A stretch of 64,000 nucleotides of DNA, from NCBI GenBank assembly GCA_020060465.1, contig JAGVAD010000007.1:152608-216607 (forward strand), written 5' to 3'. Under the pieces are notes generated by a model. That model was given only the letters and a program-made list of their open reading frames with translations, had not been told where the DNA came from and ran no database searches. The position numbers were made by a program, and so were the translations under genes. Shown piece after piece: positions 1 to 8,194 of this stretch. This stretch comes from Anaerolineales bacterium (GTDB taxonomy: Bacteria > Chloroflexota > Anaerolineae > Anaerolineales > UBA4823). How positions within the stretch are numbered: the first letter of the stretch is position 1; each line of letters starts with the position of its first letter.

Positions 1-1061
1 AACCAGGCAATCCCATAGACCATGTTGAAGAGACCATACGCCAGTCCGCGCTGTTTGGGTAAGATCATGCCTGCAATTGCAGCGCGCATGATGGATTCTT
101 GCGCGCCCATACCAATGCCCCATAAAGCCATGCCCAAAACCGCCAGTGGGAAGTTTCCGAAAAACACCAAAGGCGCGAAAAAGGCTGATAGCCCGGCGAC
201 CAGCATCATGGTCGAAAGACCGAGGCGGTCGAACAAGCGTCCAAAGATGAGGGCGGCAACTGCATCCACGCCCATTGCAACAGCGTATAAAATCGGGATT
301 ATGGCCGGGTCGGCGACCGATGCTTTTTGGAAGTGATAGGCAATCAGGGGAAAATCGGCAAAGCCTGCCGCAATCAACGCCGTGGCAAGAAGATATAACC
401 AGAATGTCTTTGAAAATCCCTGGACTTGTAAACGCGTCTGGCTCAATTCCAAATCCTGCGGGCGAGGATACATCAGTCGCGCGGTGGCAAGGATTCCCAG
501 CGCGAGCAGGGCCGGGACCAGCAAGATGCCATAGGCGGCTTGGTAACCACCGCGGAAAAATAAAACGGATGCCATAACCAGTGGGCCGAAAATCGCCCCC
601 AGTTGATCCAGCGCCTCGTGCAGACCAAAGCCCCAGCCGCGCCCCATGTGCTGGGTGGCATAGGACAGCATCGCATCGCGTGGCGGAACGCGGATGCCCT
701 TTCCGATGCGCTCAATCACCATGAGAAGGGCGGCCAGTTGCCAATTGCCTGCCAATGCCAACAAGGGTATCGCGATCAGGTTAATAGCGTAGCCGAAAAA
801 GGTGATGGTCCAGTAGCCCTTGGTTTTATCGCTCATGTAGCCGGATAGCAGGCGAATGGAGAATCCAATTAGCTCCCCCAGGCCAGAGACGATACCAACG
901 ACAGTTCCGCTTGCGCCCAGGATTGCCAGATAGGGACCGTTGATACTGCGTGCACCTTCATAGGTCATATCGGCGAACAGGCTGACGATGCCAAGCAGGG
1001 TGACGAAACGCAGGGCCGTTTTGGCTGAGATGCCGTGCTCTGTGATTGTGCTAGTCTTCAT
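1..1061 (-). CDS. MFS transporter, C-terminal end beyond window
   Basis: A polytopic membrane protein read from 1061 leftwards that is still open at base 1, so its C-terminus is missing. The start (MKTSTITEHGIS) has an AGGAGA Shine-Dalgarno 8-9 nt upstream. The first helices are followed by a loop reading GYMSDKTKGYW, which matches the motif-A loop between helices 2 and 3 of the major facilitator superfamily. A second half-repeat with FGRLFDRLG near residue 270 fits the 6+6 helix layout. Family knowledge suggests a proton-driven exporter of small molecules; the substrate cannot be told. It is preceded by a long leader with an intrinsic terminator, so expression may be attenuated. Confidence 0.85.
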   Translation of the reverse strand, partial: MKTSTITEHGISAKTALRFVTLLGIVSLFADMTYEGARSINGPYLAILGASGTVVGIVSGLGELIGFSIRLLSGYMSDKTKGYWTITFFGYAINLIAIPLLALAGNWQLAALLMVIERIGKGIRVPPRDAMLSYATQHMGRGWGFGLHEALDQLGAIFGPLVMASVLFFRGGYQAAYGILLVPALLALGILATARLMYPRPQDLELSQTRLQVQGFSKTFWLYLLATALIAAGFADFPLIAYHFQKASVADPAIIPILYAVAMGVDAVAALIFGRLFDRLGLSTMMLVAGLSAFFAPLVFFGNFPLAVLGMALWGIGMGAQESIMRAAIAGMILPKQRGLAYGLFNMVYGIAW

Positions 1062-1227
1062 AATGATCAGTCTCCTGTGAACTGGCTGGAGGCGAAAAAA
1101 AGCCTCTACCAGCGGGATGATGGTAGAGGCTATCGGTCTTAAATTCGACGCAGGCTTTTGTCTTTCACATTGACGAGCCTCATCGTCAGTGCGCCTGAAA
1201 ATATCTGGTTTGCAGAAAAAAATTATA
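1061..1227 (-). promoter_or_regulatory. Promoter plus attenuator-like leader of the MFS gene
   Basis: On the minus strand an extended -10 box TGATATAAT lies at 1230-1222, with no good -35. A start near 1215 would give a leader of about 150 nt. The leader contains a small hairpin at 1188-1171 (TGACGA, loop TGAGGC, TCGTCA) and then an intrinsic terminator 34 nt before the coding start. The GAGGC loop is complementary to the GCCTC of the terminator's 5' arm, so a competing pairing is possible. No known riboswitch class is recognised. The regulatory reading is inference. Confidence 0.45.
1094..1131 (-). terminator. Intrinsic terminator upstream of the MFS gene
   Basis: The arms AGCCTCTACC and GGTAGAGGCT pair perfectly (10 bp, 11-nt loop). 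On the minus strand they are followed directly by a run of seven T. The element lies between the DUF3592 gene and the MFS start, so it either ends the DUF3592 transcript or attenuates the MFS leader. Confidence 0.8.
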
Positions 1228-1417
1228 TCACCTTTGATGGGCAGATTGGCTTGCGGTTTGTAGCCTGCTATGAAGGTCGTAGGGATGAGAGCTGCTTGAG
1301 TCGGCGCTTCGGTCGGGACCTCGATGGCTGCTTCAGCGACGATAGGCGGATTATCCGTCTTCCTTTGCCGGAGCCATTGCTTGTTTGAAAAATGTCTTTC
1401 TGCATTGACGGGCAGAT

Positions 1418-1930
1418 TCAACGGCAAAACACCATAATGATTGCCAGGGTGCAGACTAGCATCACCACACTGGCGAGCCACTGAACCCTTGTTCCCACAC
1501 CAGTATGTCTATCTAGCACAGCCTCTGCCGGGTTGGCAGGGTCATACCAGACAGTCACCGCGCCGCTGGTGGGGTAGCGTCGTATCTCTCGTTCTAGGTC
1601 ACACGCTTCGGAAGAAAGCAGACGCGAGCCTAAGCGCAAACGTTCCGATTGGTAACGCGCATCGTTGACGAAATATTCGTAAACAACAGACGGAGCGTAA
1701 CGGACTGCCATGCGGTAGCGCCGGATGGATGTGTTCACCCGCACAGGGACGGCAATTTCCTCTACGCTGGAGGAGAGGATGCGCCCGGCGGTCTGTGCCC
1801 AACGACGGGCCGCGTTCACCTGCTTTTGTTCCTGCCAGGCGCGCGCCATCAGGAGAAGCGTGATAAAGCCCATCGGCAGGATAAGGAATAATGGCAAAAG
1901 CAGCCTCAGCTCTAGAAGAGAAGCGTTCAC
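1418..1930 (-). CDS. DUF3592 domain membrane protein
   Basis: A protein of about 170 aa. The chosen start is the GTG at 1930, because its GTGA overlaps the stop codon of the upstream paralogue; the longer upstream reading would overlap that gene by 67 bp. A hydrophobic helix (residues ~8-30) precedes a soluble domain with the DUF3592 hallmarks: a VVYEYFVNDARY strand, then V-x-V-x-Y-D-P-x-N-P with A-x-L. A second helix lies at the C-terminus. DUF3592 proteins are small membrane-anchored beta domains of unknown role. It is a shorter copy of the neighbour at 1927-2880 and probably arose by duplication. Confidence 0.8.
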   Translation of the reverse strand: MNASLLELRLLLPLFLILPMGFITLLLMARAWQEQKQVNAARRWAQTAGRILSSSVEEIAVPVRVNTSIRRYRMAVRYAPSVVYEYFVNDARYQSERLRLGSRLLSSEACDLEREIRRYPTSGAVTVWYDPANPAEAVLDRHTGVGTRVQWLASVVMLVCTLAIIMVFCR

Positions 1931-2880
1931 AGAATCCCTGCGCTGAGGAGCGCCAGCGCCAGCAGTCCCAATCCCAAAGCCCAAATCAGCCAACCGCCTG
2001 TCACGCGCCGTTCCAGCACCGATTCGGCGGGCGCTTTGGGGTTATAGTACACCGTGACCCGTTCTCCAATGGGGAAACGTTCGAGCATTTTTTCTACAAA
2101 CTTGGGATTTCCCCAGCCCCCTTCAGCGCCCAGGCTGTAACGGTCGCTGGTGTATTCGCGCTCGGCAACGGTGTAGGAGTAAACGATGCCGGGAGAGTAG
2201 AGGGTACGTTCGATGTTGCGTCTATGATCCCAACTCTTGAACGAACGGCTTTCGGATGAAATGATTGTGCCAGAGGCGGAAGACCAGGTTTGTATGGCGA
2301 GCGCCTGCCGCTGTTTTGCAAAGCCAAAGAGCAGAAGAAAGATCCCCAGCCCAGCAGAAAAGGTGACGTAGAGGGCATTTTCGGGGTTGGGGAGATGCGG
2401 CGCCAGCATTTCGGGGACCTTGGCAACGGTGAGCAGAGCCAGGACCGCCCCGGCGCCGACCAAGACAAAAACGCCCGCCAATCCCTTGCCGAAATCAATC
2501 GGCAGGTCACGCTCCAATACCGCGCGGCGCGGGTTGGACGGGTCGTAGTAGACCATCACCTGCGCGCCCAGCGGATAGCGAGCCAGAATGGCTTCAATAT
2601 CGCTTTCGGGGATAATTTCTGCCAGGCTGATGCGTTCTCCGCTGTAACGTTTGCCGTTCACGGTATATTCATAAGCTATCGAAGGCGCACTGCGAACCTT
2701 CTCGCGGTTATCTAAATCGCGCTTTTTGACGGCGCGGATTTCAGAGCGGGTGATAGTGCCGCTGGTAGTGCGCCAGGTCTTGGCGCCCTGAACTTCCTTC
2801 ATTTTTACTACAACAGCCAATACAATTACACCAATCATGGCTGCCGCAAAGAGGCTGATGAAAAACAATATTTCGTTCAT
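1927..2880 (-). CDS. Tandem DUF3592 membrane protein
   Basis: A 317-aa protein with two DUF3592 repeats. The first (residues ~30-130) contains IAYEYTVNGKRYSGERI and MVYYDPSNPRRAVLER. The second (~190-290) contains IVYSYTVAEREYTSDRY and VTVYYNPKAPAESVLER. Helices occur at the N-terminus, as two helices between the repeats, and at the C-terminus, so both domains should lie on the same membrane face. It is translationally coupled (GTGA) to the single-domain paralogue downstream. Function unknown; a membrane-associated scaffold or sensor role is only a guess. Confidence 0.85.
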   Translation of the reverse strand: MNEILFFISLFAAAMIGVIVLAVVVKMKEVQGAKTWRTTSGTITRSEIRAVKKRDLDNREKVRSAPSIAYEYTVNGKRYSGERISLAEIIPESDIEAILARYPLGAQVMVYYDPSNPRRAVLERDLPIDFGKGLAGVFVLVGAGAVLALLTVAKVPEMLAPHLPNPENALYVTFSAGLGIFLLLFGFAKQRQALAIQTWSSASGTIISSESRSFKSWDHRRNIERTLYSPGIVYSYTVAEREYTSDRYSLGAEGGWGNPKFVEKMLERFPIGERVTVYYNPKAPAESVLERRVTGGWLIWALGLGLLALALLSAGIL

Positions 2881-2905
2881 GGCATGATGGATAGATTGGA
2901 GTTCT

Positions 2906-3112
2906 TCAGGCTAATCGTGGTTTCAGTGTTTTAGGGTCCAAATAGAGTTCAACATAACCGCAACTTGGACAAGCGCGTGCGCGCTCGATATTCGTTGGCC
3001 TCCTGACCATCCCCCTTTGTTTTTGTGACACATAACCGAATGTCGCGTCGCTCGCGCTCAGATAACCTTCATCCATCGGTTGATTGCATTTGGGACAGAG
3101 ATTGCTTTCCAT
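2906..3112 (-). CDS. Small zinc-ribbon protein (DUF6487-like)
   Basis: A 68-aa protein starting MESNLCPKCNQPMDEGYL. The start at 3112 is preferred over an in-frame codon 21 nt upstream because AAGGAG lies 8 nt before it. Two CPxC knuckles, CPKC near the N-terminus and CPSCGYVELYL near the C-terminus, should bind one zinc. The pattern CPKCxxPMxEGYL...CxxCGYVE matches small ribbon proteins of unknown function. It sits 27 nt downstream of a membrane protein that also has a CxxC pair, so the two are probably co-transcribed. Confidence 0.75.
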   Translation of the reverse strand: MESNLCPKCNQPMDEGYLSASDATFGYVSQKQRGMVRRPTNIERARACPSCGYVELYLDPKTLKPRLA

Positions 3113-3139
3113 AGTTTTGCTCCTTGATAACACAGTTGG

Positions 3140-3724
3140 TTATAAATTCAAGTGTTGGAATTCCCTTCCGACCTCCTCGCGCTCGAAGGTCAACGTTAAT
3201 TGCTTCTTGTCCTTCGAGAGCGCGGCATATAAACCGAGGACATTCTCCGAATTGCTGAAGATTTCCATAGCCGTCAGCGGGCGTTTAAAGAGCATTTTGC
3301 CATAGACGGGCGCAAAGAGCAGTTTGAATGCCATTTCCACCAGGCTGCCGGCGATGATTGCCACAATCAAGCCAACGCTGCCGGCAATGATCCAGTCGGC
3401 ATACACGGCCTCCCGGCTGGTTGAAGAAGATAAATCCGGAACAAGCAGCCAGGTCAGAATACATGCAATCAACCCCATTAACAGCCCGCCAATCAGGAAA
3501 GGGATAAGCGTCACTTTCGCCAGCTTGCGCTCCAGTTTTGCGCCTTGCGTGCATAAGGGAACTTCCAGTTTCAGCATCACGGGCTTTGAGCGTTTCTCGA
3601 CGCCCATGGGGAGGTTGAGCGGCAAGACCTCACTGGTTGGTTGCCCGCAATGCACGCAGCGCGGCGAGAATTTCAGCGCGGGCAGGTTTTTGGGGTCGGG
3701 GATAGGGAGATTAACAACAAGCAT
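3140..3724 (-). CDS. Hypothetical membrane protein with CxxC knuckle
   Basis: A 194-aa protein. The N-terminal part has RCVHCGQPTSE, a single CxxC knuckle that could bind metal with C57 (VPLCTQG). Two hydrophobic helices follow (about residues 73-95 and 110-135), then a basic, polar C-terminal segment ending EREEVGREFQHLNL. No characterised family was recognised. AGGTGA lies just before the ATG. It heads a likely two-gene unit with the zinc-ribbon gene. Confidence 0.65.
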   Translation of the reverse strand: MLVVNLPIPDPKNLPALKFSPRCVHCGQPTSEVLPLNLPMGVEKRSKPVMLKLEVPLCTQGAKLERKLAKVTLIPFLIGGLLMGLIACILTWLLVPDLSSSTSREAVYADWIIAGSVGLIVAIIAGSLVEMAFKLLFAPVYGKMLFKRPLTAMEIFSNSENVLGLYAALSKDKKQLTLTFEREEVGREFQHLNL

Positions 3725-3772
3725 TTCTTCACCTGCCTGGAATTTTTCAGCAAGAGTATCAGAAATTATCTG

Positions 3773-4311
3773 ACATATATTTTATCCTAATCATCTATTT
3801 TGTGGTCTCTCTCTTGAGCGTTAGTGATTGAATCTCGCCATGGGGTTATCAAGAACCGCAATTCGCCCTAAAAGATGAAAATGTCGCCACCGAGCTCACA
3901 GAGCTCACAGGGGGTCTATTTTCAAAGCAGGCACGGAGTACACGGAGATTTTCTTAACTCTTCTCTGTGGCTTCGTGATCATTCCTATCATTCCTCAACG
4001 CTGAATAGGGAGATGGTCATCTATTTTTATTTACAAAAAATGTGAGAACGGTGCGGAAAAGTTTCGTCCCCATTCCAGATGTGAGCGTCAGCCAGTCAGC
4101 GGACAGTTGAATCGAGGTCACAACAGTCCAGGCGCTACGGGGAAGATGCCATTCAAAACGCCTTCCAAATGACTGGAAATCCCAAGCGTAGATTTTTAAA
4201 GGCAGGGATAACAAATCCTGTCAGCAAGCCGAGCAGGAAGAGGGCATTCCAGGTTGAAGCAAGAGGGTGTCCATTGGGTATCCTTTACGCAAGATAAATC
4301 TTGCACTACGC
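3773..4311. other. Intergenic region, no supported gene, repeat fragments
   Basis: About 540 bp without a convincing coding region. A 9-bp direct repeat GAGCTCACA occurs back to back at 3892-3909. It is followed by CACGGAG/CACGGAGA and, 20 bp on, by TCTCTGTGGCTTCGTG, an imperfect inverted arrangement. A perfect small hairpin GCAAGAT-AA-ATCTTGC at 4289-4304 lies just past the stop codon of the 4312 gene. A 65-codon minus-strand reading at 4017-4214 has no homology signal or start context and is not called. Confidence 0.5.
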
Positions 4312-5112
4312 CTAATACAGAATCAATAAATTATTGAAGGCGCGTTCCACCAGCGCCATATCGCCTGAGATTTTGGCGCGCGCCAAGCCTTCTTCATAGG
4401 AAAAGCGCCCTGAAACAAGGATGTTGAAATCGAGCGCGTCCATTTCCATTTCAGCAGACGGTGCACCGCGCCCGATGCTCCACATGCCGCCTGCGGTGCC
4501 TGTTAGCGAGAGTGTGAGGCCGCGCCCGCTGAGACGCCTGTTTAACTTCTTTGCTACATCTCGCACCACCAGTTCGACAATACGTCCATCATGTTCGCGG
4601 GTCTGCTCGAAGGGGCGGTTCGTAGCGCGACAGATGTCGAGGCGATGCATCCAGGTATCGCGGCTGTGTGTGACCCACATCAAATAACGAACCGACATGA
4701 AGCCGCCAACAGGGTGCGGGATGGCAATCCACTTGATGGCGCGAAAGCCATGCGCCCAGTTGTGGATGGTTTTTGGTCCTACCCGTTTCAATTCCGCAAT
4801 CAGTTCGGCGGGCGTATTTGATTTTCGCTCGCCCACCTGCAGGGCGTTGATGGCGTCTTCGGGTAGTTGTCCCGCTTTGGGAAGTTGAGTGTACTGGCGG
4901 AGCATTTCGCGGTAACTGAATCCGCTGGCATAGCCGCCCGCCTGATGCGCCACCATGTCATGTACGTCCCAGGCAGTGCAGGTGGTGGGTTTGGACCAAT
5001 CTTCAGGGGCAAGTGAATCAAGCAGGATCATGAGACGGGCAAAGGCTTCGGTCAAGAGGCGGTGGGCTTCATCTGCATTTGTGTAGGGAATGGATTCTGC
5101 GGAAGCGGTCAT
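4312..5112 (-). CDS. Maleylpyruvate isomerase-like (DinB-fold, mycothiol-dependent type) protein
   Basis: A 266-aa protein. The N-terminal four-helix DinB-type domain has the family signature TTCTAWDVHDMVAHQAGG (residues ~43-60), with histidines that bind metal in this fold. Another conserved segment is THSRDTWMHRLDI near residues 148-160. The C-terminal ~80 residues form a separate small domain with an SCP2-like look (ALDFNILVSGRFSYEEGLARAKISGD). Known members are thiol-dependent isomerases or transferases, many of unknown substrate. AAGGAT before the ATG overlaps the end of the tetR gene 3 nt away, so the two are one transcription unit. Confidence 0.8.
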   Translation of the reverse strand: MTASAESIPYTNADEAHRLLTEAFARLMILLDSLAPEDWSKPTTCTAWDVHDMVAHQAGGYASGFSYREMLRQYTQLPKAGQLPEDAINALQVGERKSNTPAELIAELKRVGPKTIHNWAHGFRAIKWIAIPHPVGGFMSVRYLMWVTHSRDTWMHRLDICRATNRPFEQTREHDGRIVELVVRDVAKKLNRRLSGRGLTLSLTGTAGGMWSIGRGAPSAEMEMDALDFNILVSGRFSYEEGLARAKISGDMALVERAFNNLLILY

Positions 5113-5115
5113 TTT

Positions 5116-5748
5116 TTATCCTTTCTGGATTAACGCCGCTTCCAGCATAGATAGGACAGTTGGAATCAGTGCTCCGAAGCGTCCCTGTCCGATGGGGAAA
5201 TGCGGCTCGTTGGCGAGGTGCATGGCGGTCAGCCCATGCGCGACGGCAATGACAAGGTCTGCAATTTGCTCGCTGGTGAGGGAGGTGTTCAATTCGCTTT
5301 GGTATTGCTCCACGCGCCGATAAGCGGCATGGAGTATGCCAAAACTCAGGTCGAGGCTTTCCTGCGAAGGGACAAAGCCAGGCACGGGGCGTTCAAAACA
5401 AAGTTGATAGAGTTCGGGATTCTCTAAAGCGAAGGAGAAATAGCCTACAAGGATGTTGCGTATTTCGTCTTGAAAATTCGCGGAAGCTTGCGCGGCTTGT
5501 TCGACTTTTTCTTTCCACAGGCTGAAACCCAGCCGAAAAAGGGCGTCGTAAATCTCCATTTTGCCCGCAAAGTAGTTGTAGAGCGACGGTGCGCGCATAT
5601 CCATGCGGCGGGCGAGTTCCTGCATAGAGAGGGCGGCAACGCCTTCTTCACGCATGATGGCACGCGCGGCTTCGAGAATTGACTGTGTGACAGCCTGGCG
5701 GTTGTGTTGAACGCGGGGAGAGGTGAAATTCTTCATTTTCCTAATCAT
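5116..5748 (-). CDS. TetR/AcrR family transcriptional regulator
   Basis: A 210-aa repressor. Residues ~15-65 form the TetR helix-turn-helix: ILEAARAIMREEGVAALSMQ, then ELARRMDMRAPSLYNYFAGK. The rest is a helical ligand-binding domain of the TetR_C type. The start is uncertain: ATG at 5748 would leave an almost leaderless mRNA given the promoter just upstream, while ATG at 5736 (MKNFTS) has AGGA only 2 nt before it. Two palindromes overlap its promoter, which suggests autoregulation. Its downstream partner is the maleylpyruvate-isomerase-like gene. Confidence 0.88.
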   Translation of the reverse strand: MIRKMKNFTSPRVQHNRQAVTQSILEAARAIMREEGVAALSMQELARRMDMRAPSLYNYFAGKMEIYDALFRLGFSLWKEKVEQAAQASANFQDEIRNILVGYFSFALENPELYQLCFERPVPGFVPSQESLDLSFGILHAAYRRVEQYQSELNTSLTSEQIADLVIAVAHGLTAMHLANEPHFPIGQGRFGALIPTVLSMLEAALIQKG

Positions 5749-5790
5749 ATTAGTTTTTCCTAATTATATTAGTTTTTCTTGAGATGTCAA
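5741..5790 (-). promoter_or_regulatory. Consensus promoter with twin palindromic operators for tetR
   Basis: On the minus strand, TTGACA (5790-5785) and TATAAT (5768-5763) are separated by 16 bp. The palindrome CTAATTATATTAG (5760-5772) covers the -10 box. A near-identical copy, CTAATCATATTAG (5741-5753), lies 19 bp downstream over the start region. Two 13-bp palindromes placed over the -10 and the transcription start are the expected layout for TetR autorepression. That this TetR binds them is inference. Confidence 0.75.
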
Positions 5791-5893
5791 GATGGAAAAC
5801 AAAACGTATGTTTTACCGAGAATTTACATCCCTAAAACACCCTCCTTACCATGCGGGCGTACAATCCATCAAAATAGCAAAGAGGTTCCAGCC

Positions 5894-6985
5894 ATGAATC
5901 GTTTCCTTCTTCCCCTTGTTTTGATTGCCCTTGTTTCCCTCGCCTGCTCGCTGACGAGCACAGCGACTCCCACAGCGGAGATTCCACCTGTCGAAACGGC
6001 AGCCCCGCCTCCCATCCCGATCGAAGCGGCGGCAGAAGCAACCGTCAGCAGCGGAAAAGCCGTCCTGCTCTTCACCATCGGGATGCACATCGAGCCGATG
6101 GGCGAGACTGCACAGGGATACAAGAGCGGCAAGGGTGATTATCACCAGCCGCCATTTTTCCAGCGGCAGGTACAGGATATTCTCGTCGTCACGCAAATCG
6201 TCGAGGCGCACGGCGGACGCATGACTATTCAAGCGCAGTCGCCCTTCACCAGCGTCGCCATCGAATCAGGCAACACTCTCCTCGCCGACCTCGCCGCGCG
6301 CGGGCATGAGATTGCCCTGCACTTCCACGAAGACGCGCATCTTGGCAAAAAACCCGAGTCGCTCTCCGTGCAGCAATGGTGCGCCGTGATGAAGCAGGAG
6401 ATCGCGCTCATCCAACAAGCCAGCGGCGTGAGCATTATTCGCTATTGGAGCGGTGGAAATTTGTATGTAGATGTGTACGAAGCCGCCGAGTGCGCGGGCC
6501 TGGACGTGAACAGCGATTGGAAGAACCCGCGCTTGCAAGAAACGCCGCTGGAGTTTGTGGGTGTCAACCCCTGGCGTCCCGCAGGAGGCACCGACGGCGT
6601 GGACCTGAGTGCTTTCACCCAGCACGACCCGAACGGCGCGATTATCTTCCTGCCCGAAGGTCAATACGATAAAACGAATTTTGCCTCCATGCGTCGCAGC
6701 AACGCGGCGGGTGGCGATGAAGCTTACTTTGAATATCTCAAGCAAAGTCTGTATGCCTCACTCGCAGCCGCCGATGCGGGCAAGGTCAATGTCTTCCACT
6801 TCACCGTTCACCCTGGCGAATTTCGCGGCGACCCACAAACCCCGTTCGGCGTGATCGAGAAATTCCTGACCGAGGTGGTTGATCCACTCATTGCCAGCGG
6901 ACAAGTCCAATGGGCGACCTTCTCCCAAATGGCGGATGCCTTCGCCGCCTGGGAGCAGGCGAGCCCGAGCGTTGCGCCAAGGTAA
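5894..6985 (+). CDS. Lipoprotein with NodB/deacetylase-like domain
   Basis: A 363-aa protein. The ATG at 5894 is chosen because GAGG lies about 9 nt upstream and a proper lipoprotein signal follows: hydrophobic core, then LVSLAC with Cys18 as lipidation site. After a Thr/Pro/Ala linker comes a (beta/alpha)-barrel-like domain with AVLLFTIGMHIEPM, GHEIALHFHEDAH and FTVHPGEF. These resemble the metal/His positions of NodB-type polysaccharide deacetylase folds, although the classical DD motif is not evident. First of four lipoprotein hydrolase genes in a row; likely exported and membrane-anchored. Substrate unknown. Confidence 0.75.
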   Translation: MNRFLLPLVLIALVSLACSLTSTATPTAEIPPVETAAPPPIPIEAAAEATVSSGKAVLLFTIGMHIEPMGETAQGYKSGKGDYHQPPFFQRQVQDILVVTQIVEAHGGRMTIQAQSPFTSVAIESGNTLLADLAARGHEIALHFHEDAHLGKKPESLSVQQWCAVMKQEIALIQQASGVSIIRYWSGGNLYVDVYEAAECAGLDVNSDWKNPRLQETPLEFVGVNPWRPAGGTDGVDLSAFTQHDPNGAIIFLPEGQYDKTNFASMRRSNAAGGDEAYFEYLKQSLYASLAAADAGKVNVFHFTVHPGEFRGDPQTPFGVIEKFLTEVVDPLIASGQVQWATFSQMADAFAAWEQASPSVAPR

Positions 6986-7030
6986 ATACGCAGACAGGTA
7001 AACAAGTCCACAGGTAGACAACGATAAACC

Positions 7031-8194
7031 ATGAGACGACCGACGCTCCTGCTTTTTCTGCTGACGATTTCAGCCATGGCCTGCATGCTGGCTGCCCCGC
7101 TTTCATCTCCGCCGACCGCTGCTCCCGTTATCTCATCCCTGCAAGTCTCCCAAACGCTCCTCTCTCCCACTATGAGGCCCCCTGACGGGGACAGTCGGGC
7201 TGGGGATGAGGGGTACATCACCTTCGTCATCAACGTCCACGATTGGACACACCCCGTCGAGAGCGCCTACATCTTGCTCAAACTGGTTGACCTGTTCGAG
7301 AAATATGGCGTGCGCGGCGACTTTTACTTTACCGCCGAAATCACCCGCAAACTGGTTGAAGAACATCCCAACGTGATCGAGCGTTTTAAAAACTCGAACA
7401 TGACCATCAGTTACCACACCCGCCCGCCGCACCCGCTCTACCCCGGCTTCGACTCGCACCTGAAAAGGCTGGACGATGTCGTCCTCTACCAAACCCTGCT
7501 CGATTACGAAACCTATGCCCTCGACCTCGAAACTGGTGAACTCGATCGCTCTCGTCCGGGCGGCTACGCCTACGTGGCGCAAGTCTTTGGGCGTAAGCCG
7601 ATCGTCGCCCCCGCGCCCAACAATGACCCGCGCGTCAAAGACGCCGCGCAAAAGGTTTATGCCAGCCTCGGCGCGCAGATGACGTTACTCTATCACGAAG
7701 AAGGGACGAAACTCGAACAGCCCTTCGAGTACGTCAACGGTCTGCTCCTGCGCCCCAGCGATTTCAGCGTGACGCGCGTCACCAGCGTAGACGGCAGCAA
7801 TAACTTCTGGTGGAACTTCATGTCCCGCCCGAATGCGGCAGACTACAAGCCGGTCAAAATGCTGCAAAATCTCCTGGCTGAATGGGTAGGGCAAACTTCC
7901 AGTTTGCCAGCCGCCCGTGCCCCGTTCATCACCGCCCTCATCCACGAAAACAACTACTACCGCAGCGGTCCCGAAGGCTGGAGTTCGATCTACTTCACGA
8001 TGAACCGAGGCCAAAGGGGCCGGCCACTCCTGCCGCCCTGGAACCTCGCCGCGCCCGACCCGTCTAAGCCGCGCAGCGAAGCGGACAAAGCCGCCATCTG
8101 GACTGCCTACGAGGAACTGGTTGCCTACGCCGCTGCAAATCTGAATGTGGTCACATCCGAAGATATCTTGACATTAGCACAGGAGTCCAAATGA
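7031..8194 (+). CDS. Lipoprotein, polysaccharide-deacetylase-like
   Basis: A 387-aa lipoprotein (lipobox ISAMAC, Cys18). The mature part starts with a low-complexity stretch that carries a repeat-derived insert (7159-7213), then a NodB-like barrel: ITFVINVHDWTHP, LVDLFEKYGVRGDFYFTAEITRKL and ISYHTRPPHPLYPG. The segment with an early Asp/His and a later His is typical of the deacetylase fold. A perfect hairpin (7886-7908) is embedded in frame near residue 287. The gene is coupled by an ATGA overlap to the following esterase. Confidence 0.75.
   Translation: MRRPTLLLFLLTISAMACMLAAPLSSPPTAAPVISSLQVSQTLLSPTMRPPDGDSRAGDEGYITFVINVHDWTHPVESAYILLKLVDLFEKYGVRGDFYFTAEITRKLVEEHPNVIERFKNSNMTISYHTRPPHPLYPGFDSHLKRLDDVVLYQTLLDYETYALDLETGELDRSRPGGYAYVAQVFGRKPIVAPAPNNDPRVKDAAQKVYASLGAQMTLLYHEEGTKLEQPFEYVNGLLLRPSDFSVTRVTSVDGSNNFWWNFMSRPNAADYKPVKMLQNLLAEWVGQTSSLPAARAPFITALIHENNYYRSGPEGWSSIYFTMNRGQRGRPLLPPWNLAAPDPSKPRSEADKAAIWTAYEELVAYAAANLNVVTSEDILTLAQESK

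Noticed and set aside
4017..4214. 65-codon minus-strand reading
   Set aside because: No ribosome site, no recognised motif, in a repeat-rich intergenic region.
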